Counted from the first letter of the stretch, positions 1 to 6,825 are shown. The stretch: 9,418 nt of DNA from Propionibacteriaceae bacterium (GCA_020438595.1 JAGQUI010000083.1:1-9418), one strand, 5' to 3'. Notes: generated by a model from the letters alone, not told the origin. Numbers and translations are program-made.

Positions 1-367
1 CGGATGCGAGCAGGTTGCGGTTGCGGAAGAACAGCCACGACCAGGCGCCGTTGAGGGCCATGTTGCGCGCCAGCGCCCTGCGGAAATCCGCTGCCGCCTC
101 CGGGTTCCCCTGCCGCTCGAACTCGTTCAGCACCGACGCCGCGTTCGCCGCGATCGTCGCGTACAGGGTGCTCCACGCCACCGGGAACGTCTCCCGCGGT
201 GGTTGCCAGGCGGGCTTGTCGAGTTCGGTGTACCAGCGGTCGTCCGGGTCGGACGCGATCGAGCCCACTGCGGCGGCGCCACCGACCAGGCCGAGGGCCG
301 TGACGGCGTTGCGCGTGTGGTGCACCGGGCGCGGCGGTGGCGGGAAGAGGTCGAATTCGGCGTTCAT
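1..367 (-). CDS. TspO/MBR-family membrane protein, 3'-truncated by window edge
   Basis: This minus-strand gene starts with ATG at 367-365 and runs off the left edge, so only the first 122 residues are visible. A good ribosome binding site (AAGGAG at 374-379) lies 6 bases before the start. The family marks are clear: WYTELDKPAWQPPRETF at residues 45-61, followed by VAWSTLY, and ALNGAWSWLFF at 104-114, the tryptophan-rich signature of TspO (tryptophan-rich sensory protein, benzodiazepine-receptor homologue). Family members are small five-helix membrane proteins of roughly 160 residues that bind porphyrins and related ligands and are tied to stress or tetrapyrrole handling. The missing part should be the last one to two helices. 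The proline-rich N-terminus (LFPPPPRP) is an extension ahead of the first helix at about residues 20-38. The gene lies 79 bases downstream of the lipoprotein gene on the same strand and may be co-transcribed with it. The family call is firm; the ligand and role here are unknown. Confidence 0.88.
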   Translation of the reverse strand, partial: MNAEFDLFPPPPRPVHHTRNAVTALGLVGGAAAVGSIASDPDDRWYTELDKPAWQPPRETFPVAWSTLYATIAANAASVLNEFERQGNPEAAADFRRALARNMALNGAWSWLFFRNRNLLAS

Positions 368-394
368 GGCGTTCTCCTTACCCCCAGCCTGCCA

Positions 395-439
395 CGCCTG
401 ACCCTGCTTTTCAGGCGCCGCGGCCCGCCCGTCCCGCGG
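395..439 (-). terminator. two adjacent hairpins after the lipoprotein gene, possible weak terminator
   Basis: Two inverted repeats lie between the lipoprotein stop and the TspO start. CCGCGG at 418-423 pairs with CCGCGG at 434-439 across a 10-base loop. CGCCTGA at 395-401 pairs with TCAGGCG at 411-417 across a 9-base loop. Neither is followed by a run of T on the minus strand, so this is not a classical rho-independent terminator. Such T-poor hairpins can serve as attenuators or RNA-end stabilisers in actinobacteria. The pairing is seen directly; the function is inferred. Confidence 0.3.
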
Positions 440-446
440 GGTGGAG

Positions 447-812
447 TCAGGAGACCGGCGTGACCGAGACCACCTCCGTGACCGTCCAGACCGTGACCAT
501 CGAGGACTGCGGCGGGTTGGCGGTGTTCTTGCGGGTCTCCAGCGAGACATCGACCTGGGCGACCACCCGGTAGAACTGGTCGCTGCTGCCCTCGTCCCGC
601 ATCTCCGGCGCGGCGGCGAAGACCAGGTCCATGCCCTCGACGCAGGGCTTGCCGGCCTGGTCCTCGGCGAAGTAGCTGCAGAACCCGCCCACCATCGGGA
701 CGGCGCGGGTCTCGAAGGCGACGGCGCCCTCGGCGGCCGGGTCGGGCGTGGGCGCGCACGCCGCCAGCAGGACGAGGGCAAACAGGGTCGCGACGATGCG
801 GACGCGAGTCAT
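447..812 (-). CDS. small secreted lipoprotein of unknown function
   Basis: A 121-residue protein begins at ATG 812-810 with a short basic N-terminus (MTRVR), a hydrophobic stretch and the lipobox LAAC at residues 16-19. Cys19 would therefore be lipidated after signal peptidase II cleavage. A proline- and alanine-rich tether (PTPDPAAEG) follows. The mature part of about 100 residues has two further cysteines, C45 and C57, that could form a disulfide outside the membrane. It ends in a beta-rich segment (SSMVTVWTVTEVVSVTPV). I do not recognise a named family. No strong ribosome binding site is visible just before the ATG, and the first bases upstream read TTGCTCC, so the start is supported mainly by the good signal peptide. 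It is divergent from the efflux operon and upstream of the TspO-like gene on the same strand. Confidence 0.8.
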   Translation of the reverse strand: MTRVRIVATLFALVLLAACAPTPDPAAEGAVAFETRAVPMVGGFCSYFAEDQAGKPCVEGMDLVFAAAPEMRDEGSSDQFYRVVAQVDVSLETRKNTANPPQSSMVTVWTVTEVVSVTPVS

Positions 813-955
813 GGAGCAATCATGCCGGTGACGGGGTCGGCGACACGCTCGACCGGCCGTGGACGGAGCTGGGGACGGTTCCGGACTCGGTCCACCCCGG
901 GTCTCGACGAGCCAGGACCAGCCGGGGGCTACGCACCTGTGCTACCTGCGCCCCT

Positions 956-981
956 GCAAGTTTGCATGACTGCAAAGTTGC
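956..981. promoter_or_regulatory. 26-bp imperfect palindrome, likely TetR-family operator
   Basis: Two 11-base half-sites, GCAAGTTTGCA (956-966) and TGCAAAGTTGC (971-981), are inverted copies separated by TGAC. They match at every position except the fifth base of each arm. Length, symmetry and location suit a TetR-family operator. It sits about 60 bases ahead of the transporter start, while the operon encodes a TetR regulator as its second gene. It is also an AT-richer island in a very GC-rich stretch. It lies in the divergent region, so it could influence the lipoprotein promoter as well. The palindrome is seen directly; assigning it to this regulator is inferred. Confidence 0.72.
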
Positions 982-989
982 GCTACCGT
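962..989 (+). promoter_or_regulatory. possible promoter of the efflux operon, overlapping the operator
   Basis: A tentative -35 (TTGCAT, 962-967) and -10 (TACCGT, 984-989) are separated by 16 bases. The -35 lies inside the palindrome and the -10 just after it. This is the arrangement expected if a bound repressor blocks RNA polymerase. Both hexamers match consensus only partly, so exact boxes are uncertain. Confidence 0.3.
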
Positions 990-990
990 A

Positions 991-1029
991 AAACGTGCGC
1001 TGCTGCAGGAACAGCAGCGCTTCTCGTTT
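991..1029 (+). promoter_or_regulatory. leader stem-loop before the transporter gene
   Basis: GCGCTGCTG (997-1005) and CAGCAGCGC (1012-1020) form a perfect 9-bp GC-rich stem around the 6-base loop CAGGAA. It can be extended by AAACG (991-995) pairing with CGTTT (1025-1029) across a small internal loop. It ends only 2 bases before the ribosome binding site. In the leader RNA this would be a very stable hairpin. It may affect translation start or RNA stability, or the DNA may be a second dyad for a regulator. There is no T-run, so it is not a typical terminator. Confidence 0.55.
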
Positions 1030-1031
1030 GT

Positions 1032-1037
1032 AGGAGG
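1032..1037 (+). promoter_or_regulatory. ribosome binding site fixing the GTG start of the transporter
   Basis: A consensus AGGAGG lies 4 bases before GTG at 1042. The next in-frame start, ATG at 1075, has no comparable site, so GTG is preferred. Confidence 0.75.
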
Positions 1038-1041
1038 AGAT

Positions 1042-3597
1042 GTGGCCACCGCCACTGTCGAGCGCACGGCTCCGATGGACACCACCCCCGGCCCGATCAT
1101 GAGCCACCGCCAGATCATGTTCGTGATGTACGGGCTGATGGCCGGCATGTTCCTGAGCGCGCTGGACCAGACCATCGTCGGCACCGCGATCCGGACCATC
1201 GGCGACGACCTGAACGGGCTCGACCAGCAGGCGTGGGTGACCACCGCCTACCTGATCGCCGCCACCGTCACCACGCCGCTCTACGGCAAGCTGTCCGACC
1301 TGTTCGGCCGCCGCCCGCTGTTCATCATCAGCATCAGCATCTTCGTGGCCGGCTCGTTCCTGTCCAGCTTCGCCAACTCGATGCTCATGCTCGCCGCGTT
1401 CCGCGCGTTCCAGGGCCTCGGCGCCGGCGGCCTGATGTCGCTGCCGCTGGCCATCATCGGCGACATGCTCGCCCCGCGTGAGCGCGCCAGGTACCAGGGC
1501 TTCTTCCTGGCCACCTTCGGCATCGCGTCCGTGATCGGCCCGCTCGTCGGCGGCCTGTTCGCCGGCACCGACACCATCCTCGGCATCGCCGGCTGGCGCT
1601 GGGTGTTCCTGGTCAACGTGCCGGTCGGCATCGTCGCGTTGATGGTCGTGATCGCCTTCCTGCACCTGCCGCACATCCCGCACGAGAAGCCGCGGATCGA
1701 CTGGTGGGGCGCCGGCCTGGTCGTCGGCACCCTCGCGCCGATGCTGCTGGTGGCCGAACAGGGACGCGAGTGGGGCTGGACGTCCCCGGCAGCCCTCGCC
1801 TGCTACGCGGTCGGCGCGGTCGGCCTGCTCGCCTTCATCCTCGTCGAGCGCGCGATGGGTCCGGCCGCGATCATCCCGCTGCGCCTGTTCAGCGCCAGGG
1901 GCTTCTCCCCGGCGATCGTGCTGAGCATCCTGATCGGCTTCGGCATGTTCGGCGCCATGCTCACCCTGCCCCTGTACCTGCAGATCGTGCTCGGCTACAG
2001 CCCCACCCAGTCGGGCTTCGCCACCCTGCCGATGATGTTCGGCGTCATGCTGGCCTCGGTCGGCACCGGCCAGCTCGTGGCCCGCACCGGCAGGTACGGC
2101 GTCTTCCCGGTCTCGGGCACCGCCACCACCGCCATCGGCTTCCTGATCCTCGCGTTCATGACCCTGGACAAGCCGTACTGGTACCTGGCGATCGCCATGT
2201 TCATCATCGGCGCCGGTCTGGGCCAGCTGATGCAGACCCTGACCATGGCCGTGCAGGCCGCGGCCGAGGCGAAGGACATCGGCGTGGCCACCAGCTCGGC
2301 CACCTTCTTCCGCCAGATCGGCGGCACGCTCGGCACCGCGATCATGCTGTCGCTGCTGTTCACCATCCTGCCGACCAACATCTCGAACGCGATGACGGAC
2401 GAGCGGACGACCTGGGCCGCCCTCGACGCCGCCCTCAACCCGAAGGTCGCGAACGACCCGGCGAACGCGGCGATCATGGCCAGGATGTGGACGCCGATCA
2501 CCGACAAGATCAAGGACGAGGTCGACGTGAACCTCGCCGACGCCACCAAGGAGGTGAAGAAGCAGGTCCGCACCGCCGTGCGGGCCAAGGTGACCGCGGC
2601 CGTCGCGAAGAAGGCGGCCCAGGGCACCGGCAAGATCGGGGACGGCATCTCCGCGCTCAGCTCCGGCCTGGCGAAGCTCAGCACCGGCACCGGCGCGTTC
2701 GTCGACGGCGTCGGCCAGATCGGGACGGGTGCGCAGAGGCTCGCCACCGGCCTGAACAAGGTCAGCAAGGCCGAGCAGGGTGCCGCGAAGGAGGCCAGGC
2801 AGGCCACCAGCGACTTCAACAGCCTGCAGTCGGCGCTCACGAAGATGTCCGGCGACCAGTCCGACTGCGCGGACGGCGACAGCGCCGCCTGCGACAAGCT
2901 CGCCGACGACCAGGCCGCGATGGCCTCTGCCATGAAGGCGCTCGGCACCAGCGTGTACACCACCAGCGGCTACCTGAACGGCGGCGGTGGCCAGCCGGGC
3001 CTGGCGTCCGGGCTGAAACAGCTCGCGTCCGGCACCCAGCAGCTCGCGACCGGCCTCAAGACCGCGGCCGGCAAGGGCAGCGCGATCCCGTCCGGCGCCG
3101 CCGCGGCCGCCGACGGCAGCCAGAAGCTCGCCGGTGGCGCCAAGAAGCTGTCGAAGGTCGAGAAGATCATCAACAAGGCCGTGCGGAAGGCCCTGCCGGA
3201 GGCCTACGACAAGGCCCTGCAGTCGGTGGCGCTGGAGCGCGGCCTCAGCGTGCAGGACGGCCAGTTGGTCGTCGACTGGTCCGACCCGGTGCAGCGCTGG
3301 GCGATGGTGGACGAGCTCGCGCCGACCATGGTGCAGACGATCAGGAACGGCGACGCCGCGTCCAGCGACGTGAACACCGACTCCAGCACCTCCGACACGT
3401 CCTTCCTCACCGGGGCCGACCCGCGGCTGACAAAGCCGTTCATGGTGGGCTTCAATGATTCGGTGGTGACCATCTACTGGGTCGGGTTCGGCGTGATGCT
3501 GGTGGCGTTCGTGATCGCCTGCTTCTACCGGGTGCCGCCGCTGCGCACGCGCTCGGCGCTGGAGGAGAAGTCGGAGATGCTGGAGGCGATCGGATGA
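1042..3597 (+). CDS. DHA2-type multidrug MFS transporter with long extracytoplasmic coiled-coil insert
   Basis: This 851-residue protein is a major facilitator drug/proton antiporter of the 14-helix DHA2 (EmrB/QacA) group. The first helix carries LDQTIVGTAI. Motif A, GKLSDLFGRR, is at residues 82-91. The antiporter motif C in helix 5 includes SVIGPLVGG, ending near residue 171. Thirteen helices are completed by about residue 443 (AIMLSLLFTIL). About 360 polar residues follow before a final helix at about 808-829 and a short cytoplasmic tail. Usual DHA2 proteins are about 450-550 residues, so the insert is the excess. It contains an alanine- and lysine-rich helix, six heptads of the form xxGxxxL (533-574), a loop with C609 and C617 that could form a disulfide, and further heptads at 655-675 and 690-710. 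By topology the insert should lie outside the membrane. It resembles the heptad regions of YhgE/Pip and MmpL-like proteins. The gene overlaps the TetR gene by ATGA. The export substrate is unknown, probably a toxic or self-made compound. Confidence 0.92.
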   Translation: MATATVERTAPMDTTPGPIMSHRQIMFVMYGLMAGMFLSALDQTIVGTAIRTIGDDLNGLDQQAWVTTAYLIAATVTTPLYGKLSDLFGRRPLFIISISIFVAGSFLSSFANSMLMLAAFRAFQGLGAGGLMSLPLAIIGDMLAPRERARYQGFFLATFGIASVIGPLVGGLFAGTDTILGIAGWRWVFLVNVPVGIVALMVVIAFLHLPHIPHEKPRIDWWGAGLVVGTLAPMLLVAEQGREWGWTSPAALACYAVGAVGLLAFILVERAMGPAAIIPLRLFSARGFSPAIVLSILIGFGMFGAMLTLPLYLQIVLGYSPTQSGFATLPMMFGVMLASVGTGQLVARTGRYGVFPVSGTATTAIGFLILAFMTLDKPYWYLAIAMFIIGAGLGQLMQTLTMAVQAAAEAKDIGVATSSATFFRQIGGTLGTAIMLSLLFTILPTNISNAMTDERTTWAALDAALNPKVANDPANAAIMARMWTPITDKIKDEVDVNLADATKEVKKQVRTAVRAKVTAAVAKKAAQGTGKIGDGISALSSGLAKLSTGTGAFVDGVGQIGTGAQRLATGLNKVSKAEQGAAKEARQATSDFNSLQSALTKMSGDQSDCADGDSAACDKLADDQAAMASAMKALGTSVYTTSGYLNGGGGQPGLASGLKQLASGTQQLATGLKTAAGKGSAIPSGAAAAADGSQKLAGGAKKLSKVEKIINKAVRKALPEAYDKALQSVALERGLSVQDGQLVVDWSDPVQRWAMVDELAPTMVQTIRNGDAASSDVNTDSSTSDTSFLTGADPRLTKPFMVGFNDSVVTIYWVGFGVMLVAFVIACFYRVPPLRTRSALEEKSEMLEAIG
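2638..3171 (+). repeat. protein-level glycine-anchored heptad repeats in the transporter insert
   Basis: Within the transporter, units such as GDGISAL, SSGLAKL, STGTGAF, VDGVGQI, GTGAQRL and ATGLNKV follow each other without gaps at 2638-2763 (residues 533-574). Three more (ASGLKQL, ASGTQQL, ATGLKTA) are at 3004-3066 and two (ADGSQKL, AGGAKKL) at 3109-3150, followed by a related heptad SKVEKII to 3171. The constant glycine at position 3 and hydrophobic residue at position 7 suggest a helical stalk able to pair antiparallel, since the two blocks are separated by a cysteine-containing turn region. Confidence 0.8.
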
Positions 3598-4196
3598 CCG
3601 CCGACACGGCCGCCGACGTCGGCACCGGGCTGCGGGAGCGCAAGAAGACGGCCACCCGCAACGCGATCCACTCCACCGCGCTGCGCCTGGTCGCCGAGCG
3701 GGGGCCGAACGAGGTGACCGTGGAGGAGATCTGCGCCGAGGTGGGGGTCTCGCCGCGGACGTTCTTCAACTACTACCCGAGCAAGATCGCGGCCGCGTTC
3801 GACCTGCTCGTCGCCGACATCGGCGACGCGGACCGGGACTGGTTCCTCGCCGCCTCGGGCCCGCTGATCGGGGACGCCTGCGAGCTGGTCGCCCGCAGTG
3901 TGCAGTTGCCGACCGACTACCCGCAGGTGAAGGCGCTGCTGCGCCAGCAGCCCGGCCTGGGAATGGAGTTCTGGACCCAGACCATCACCCGGCTGAAGCC
4001 GCTGTACGTCCTGATCGAACAGCGCGACGGCGACCCGCAGCGGGCCAGGGTCGCGTTCGGGATCATCCTCGGCGCGCTCAGTTCGGCCATGGCGAACCCG
4101 GAGGGGGCCACGGACGGCGCGATCGGCGACCGGCTGCGCGCCGCCATCCGGACGATGCGCGACCTGATCGCGGACGCCGGGCCCGTGCTCGGCTGA
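3594..4196 (+). CDS. TetR/AcrR-family transcriptional regulator
   Basis: This 200-residue protein has a typical TetR N-terminal DNA-binding domain at about residues 18-64. The helix-turn-helix reads TVEEICAEVGVSPRTFFNYY and is followed by PSK, the usual end of the domain. The FFNYYPSK form is common in the branch near MftR-like and actinobacterial drug-pump regulators. The C-terminal part (about 70-195) is all-helical and would bind the inducing ligand and form the dimer. The length is normal. ATG 3594-3596 overlaps the transporter stop TGA (3595-3597), so translation is probably coupled. The natural target is the palindrome at 956-981, which would make the operon self-regulated. The family is certain; ligand and operator assignment are inferred. 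Confidence 0.93.
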   Translation: MTADTAADVGTGLRERKKTATRNAIHSTALRLVAERGPNEVTVEEICAEVGVSPRTFFNYYPSKIAAAFDLLVADIGDADRDWFLAASGPLIGDACELVARSVQLPTDYPQVKALLRQQPGLGMEFWTQTITRLKPLYVLIEQRDGDPQRARVAFGIILGALSSAMANPEGATDGAIGDRLRAAIRTMRDLIADAGPVLG

Positions 4197-4203
4197 GGGC
4201 GCC

Positions 4204-4758
4204 GTGCCGCCGACGCTGGTCCACCTCAACGGCCCGCCCGCGGTCGGCAAGTCGACCCTGTCCGCGCTGTGGGCCGAACGGCACCCTGGCACGCTCAACC
4301 TCGACATCGACCACCTGCACCCGCTGGTCGGCGGCTGGCGGGACGGGGACGGCAGCACCCACGACGTGCTGCGGCCGGTGGCCCTGGCCATGGCGGCGGC
4401 CCACCTGGCCGGCGGCCGGGACGTCGTGCTCCCGCAGCTCCTGACCACCACCGGCGAGATCGAGGCGTTCGAGCGGGTCGCCCGCGACGCCGGCGCGTCC
4501 TTCCGCGAGGTCGTGCTGCTGCCCGACCGGCCGGAGGCGCTGGACCGGTTCGAGCGCCGTCCCGACGCGTCGGAGTGGGACGAGTACAACCGCGTGCTCG
4601 TCGCCCGGCTCGGTGGCCCGGAGTTCCTCGCCGCCCTGTACGACCGGCTGCGGGAGCTGCTCCGGACGCGGCCGGCCGCGGTGGTCGTGCCCAGCGAACC
4701 GGGCGCGGTCGAGGCCACCTACGCCGCGATCGAGCGGGCACTCGCCACCGACCGCTGA
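4204..4758 (+). CDS. P-loop kinase (AAA_33 / zeta-toxin / chloramphenicol-phosphotransferase-like)
   Basis: The 184-residue protein starts with GTG at 4204, 7 bases after the TetR stop. GAGGG at 4195-4199, partly inside that stop codon, acts as its ribosome binding site. A Walker A motif GPPAVGKST is at residues 10-18, directly after the first strand (TLVHLN). LDIDHL at 33-38 supplies aspartates at the place where small kinases of this fold hold or activate their substrate. Arginines in DRFERRP (114-120) fit the lid region. This is the layout of small-molecule kinases of the AAA_33 type, which include zeta toxins, chloramphenicol 3-O-phosphotransferase and gluconate-kinase-like enzymes. No antitoxin gene is next to it, so a toxin-antitoxin pair is not supported. 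Its position behind a pump and a TetR regulator suggests, without proof, phosphorylation of a small molecule related to the pump substrate. Confidence 0.82.
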   Translation: MPPTLVHLNGPPAVGKSTLSALWAERHPGTLNLDIDHLHPLVGGWRDGDGSTHDVLRPVALAMAAAHLAGGRDVVLPQLLTTTGEIEAFERVARDAGASFREVVLLPDRPEALDRFERRPDASEWDEYNRVLVARLGGPEFLAALYDRLRELLRTRPAAVVVPSEPGAVEATYAAIERALATDR

Positions 4759-4886
4759 GGGTCGCGGACGCCGGCTGGGGCGGGCTCCCGTCCGGCTCCC
4801 ACAAGCGCAGCCCTTCGGGCACTGGATGGACGTGCGGGGGCGGGCGTGCGAGCCTGTGGGTAAGCGGATCCCGCCGAGGAGGGACG

Positions 4887-6770
4887 ATGGCCTTCGAGCT
4901 CACCGTGCAGGTGAACCCAGCCTCGCTCAAGCTCCGCCCGGGCAGCAGCGCGAGCTTCAGCGTGGGCATTCACAACACCGGTTCGATCGTCGAGCACTAC
5001 GTGGTGGACCTCCTCGGGCTGCCCGCCGAGGGCATGGCCCGCGCGCCCGCCGAGCCCACCAAGCTGCGTCCCCGCGAGTCGGGCGAGGTCGGGGTCACGG
5101 TCGCGCTGCCCGAGAACTCGGCGGTGCGGGCCGGCACGTACCGGATCGGGGTGCGGGTGCGTTCGACCGTCCGGGCCGAGGTGTCGCGGATCGCCGAGCT
5201 CGCCGTCGAGGTCGAACCGGTCACCGGTGTCGAGGTGAGCGTCTACCCCGAGGTGATCGAGGGCGCCGGACACGGCGTGTTCACGATCACGGCCCGCAAC
5301 ACCGGCAACAGCCACTGCCAGCTCAGCCTCGACGTCCGCGACGAACGCGGCAAGGCCAGGATCGAGGTGACGCCCCCGGTGCTCGCGGTGCCGCCGCTGA
5401 GCCAGGGCAGCGCCCAGGCCAGCGTCCGGCTGCCCCGACGGCTGCTCGGCTCCGCCCAGCAGGTGCAGGTGAAGGTGTCGGCGACCGACAGCCGCACCCC
5501 CGACCGCCGGATCCCGGCCGGGGCGCGGATGGTCGTCACCCCCCGGATCCCGCCCGGCGTCGCCCGGGCGCTCGGGGTGGTCCTCGTCGTCGGCGTGACC
5601 GCCGCCTCGATCCTCGTCGGCGGCATGCTCGCCAAGCCCGAAGTGGTGCCGACCGTCGCGCCGCCGATCCCCACGGCCGTCGAGACCAGCGCGCAGGGCC
5701 AGCAGCCGCCCGCCGCGGCCCAGATCCGCGTCGAGCCGGCGGCCCCGGTCGGCGGCGCGAAGGTCACCTTCACCGCCAAGGTGGACGACACCGTCGAGGA
5801 GTACAACTGGGAGATCGTGAACACCGACGGCCTCACCGTGAGCAACTCGACCCAGCCGTCGTTCTCCCCGACCCTGGACGCCGGCTCGTACGTCGTCAAG
5901 CTCACCGTGTCGAGCGCGGGCGGCAAGGCGATCACCCAGCAGCCGCTGACCGTCGAGCCGAAGCCGCCGCCGGTCCAGATCCAGACCGACAGCATCACGC
6001 TCAAGCCGCAGAAGCGGGCCAACCGCCCGGTGCCCTGCCCGGAGGGCACCATCGCCGTCGCCGGCGGGTTCGTCGACGAGGACAACACGACCGGGGCCTA
6101 CCTGCGCTCGATCCGGCAGAACGCCGATCCGGCGAAGTGGACGATCAGCGCCCGTTCGCCCACCACGTTGCACGCCCGCTACATCGCCGTGTGCGCCACC
6201 GCGCCGGCCGGGGGCGGCCTGTTCGTCACCAAGGAGGACGCGCCGACGCAGGGCCGGCGCATGCTCACCGCGTCCTGCCCCGCGGGCCAGGTCCCCTACG
6301 GCGGCGGCGCCACCACGGGCCTGGTCAACGAGTCCGACGACGGGTGGGTGCAGGAGTCACTGCCGTCGAAGGTCGGCGGCGGCAACTGGAACTCCTGGAC
6401 GGCCGTGATCAGCACGCAGGTGCCGACGGTTGCGATCGCCTCGGTGTACTGCGCGCCGCCACCGACCGGCTACCAGGTGGTCGACACGCCCGTCCCCGTG
6501 GCCGCGGGCACCGACGTGGTCGAACTCGCCGCGACCTGCCCTGCCGGCACCCTGTCGCTCGGCGGCGGCGCCGGCCTGGCGAACTCGCTGGCAGGCTCCA
6601 CGCCGCCGGTCACGCAGCTCGACACGCCGAGCGTCGCCAACCTGCTGGTCACCGCCCCGAACACCGACATGGCCGGCCAGATCGACCAGGGCTGGCGGGC
6701 GCGGGTGGCGTACTCCAGCTGGGTCGCCACCGCCGTGCACGTCGTCGCGATCTGCGCCGCGCTGGAGTGA
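4887..6770 (+). CDS. single-pass membrane protein: Ig-like domains, helix, PKD-like domain, three Cys-paired repeats
   Basis: The gene is 627 residues from ATG 4887, preceded by GAGGAGGG at 4876-4883; the frame is open further upstream, but this is the only start with such a site. There is no signal peptide. Residues 1-110 and 111-215 look like two Ig-like beta-sandwich domains of the NEW3/COG1470 type (NPASLKLRPGSSASFSV, GIHNTGS, ARNTGNSHCQL). One helix (about 229-251) is preceded by arginines, which places the N-terminus in the cytoplasm. After a proline-rich linker comes a PKD-like domain (about 280-360, LDAGSYVVKLTVSSAGG). Three repeats follow, each opening with CP(E/A)G, carrying a GG(G/F) turn and a tryptophan, and closing with a C-A pair. 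The cysteine pairs are 384/436, 464/522 and 551/623. Such CPxG repeats occur in many secreted actinobacterial proteins of unknown function. The gene converges with the injection-system genes. A role in binding or anchoring is likely; no catalytic motif is seen. Confidence 0.85.
   Translation: MAFELTVQVNPASLKLRPGSSASFSVGIHNTGSIVEHYVVDLLGLPAEGMARAPAEPTKLRPRESGEVGVTVALPENSAVRAGTYRIGVRVRSTVRAEVSRIAELAVEVEPVTGVEVSVYPEVIEGAGHGVFTITARNTGNSHCQLSLDVRDERGKARIEVTPPVLAVPPLSQGSAQASVRLPRRLLGSAQQVQVKVSATDSRTPDRRIPAGARMVVTPRIPPGVARALGVVLVVGVTAASILVGGMLAKPEVVPTVAPPIPTAVETSAQGQQPPAAAQIRVEPAAPVGGAKVTFTAKVDDTVEEYNWEIVNTDGLTVSNSTQPSFSPTLDAGSYVVKLTVSSAGGKAITQQPLTVEPKPPPVQIQTDSITLKPQKRANRPVPCPEGTIAVAGGFVDEDNTTGAYLRSIRQNADPAKWTISARSPTTLHARYIAVCATAPAGGGLFVTKEDAPTQGRRMLTASCPAGQVPYGGGATTGLVNESDDGWVQESLPSKVGGGNWNSWTAVISTQVPTVAIASVYCAPPPTGYQVVDTPVPVAAGTDVVELAATCPAGTLSLGGGAGLANSLAGSTPPVTQLDTPSVANLLVTAPNTDMAGQIDQGWRARVAYSSWVATAVHVVAICAALE
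6036..6755 (+). repeat. three tandem CPxG...C protein repeats
   Basis: The C-terminal part of the Ig-like membrane protein consists of three related units. They open at C384 (CPEGTIAVAGGF), C464 (CPAGQVPYGGGA) and C551 (CPAGTLSLGGGA) and close at C436 (AVCA), C522 (VYCA) and C623 (AICA). The distance between cysteines grows from 52 to 58 to 72 residues. Each has a W about two-thirds along (KWTIS, SWTAV, GWRAR). The paired cysteines imply one disulfide per unit, consistent with a location outside the cell. Confidence 0.8.
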
Positions 6771-6773
6771 CCG

Positions 6774-6825
6774 GGGCGTTCCCGCCCGTTCCCGGCAGCA
6801 CCGGAGCGCGGCCTAGGGCTCCCGG
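6774..6825. terminator. possible bidirectional hairpin region between convergent genes
   Basis: The two genes converge with only 42 bases between their stops (6771-6812). GGGCG (6774-6778) pairs with CGCCC (6783-6787). CCGGAGC (6801-6807) can pair with GCT-C-CCGG (6818-6825) with one bulged base, reaching into the end of the minus-strand gene. No T-run is present. Hairpins placed here could end transcription from both sides, but the evidence is only structural. Confidence 0.3.

Noticed and set aside
3525..4718. Minus-strand open frame antisense to TetR and kinase genes
   Set aside because: The sense strand carries unmistakable TetR and Walker A motifs; the antisense product is low-complexity.
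4204..4758. Zeta-type toxin of a toxin-antitoxin pair
   Set aside because: The fold may be similar, but no small antitoxin gene is adjacent; the neighbours are a TetR regulator and an unrelated downstream membrane protein.
4269..4886. Upstream extension of the Ig-like protein in the same open frame
   Set aside because: The extension overlaps the kinase gene, is low-complexity, and the ATG at 4887 has an excellent ribosome binding site.
4759..4886. Terminator or promoter in the 128-base gap after the kinase gene
   Set aside because: Only short pairings such as GCCC-TTC-GGGC (4810-4820) are visible, with no T-run and no convincing -35/-10 pair, so nothing beyond the ribosome site of the next gene is called.
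4719..6173. Long minus-strand open frame antisense to the Ig-like gene
   Set aside because: Its composition is dominated by Arg, Asp, Gly and His, as expected for a shadow frame, and it has no domain signature. The plus-strand gene has a strong ribosome site and clear domains.
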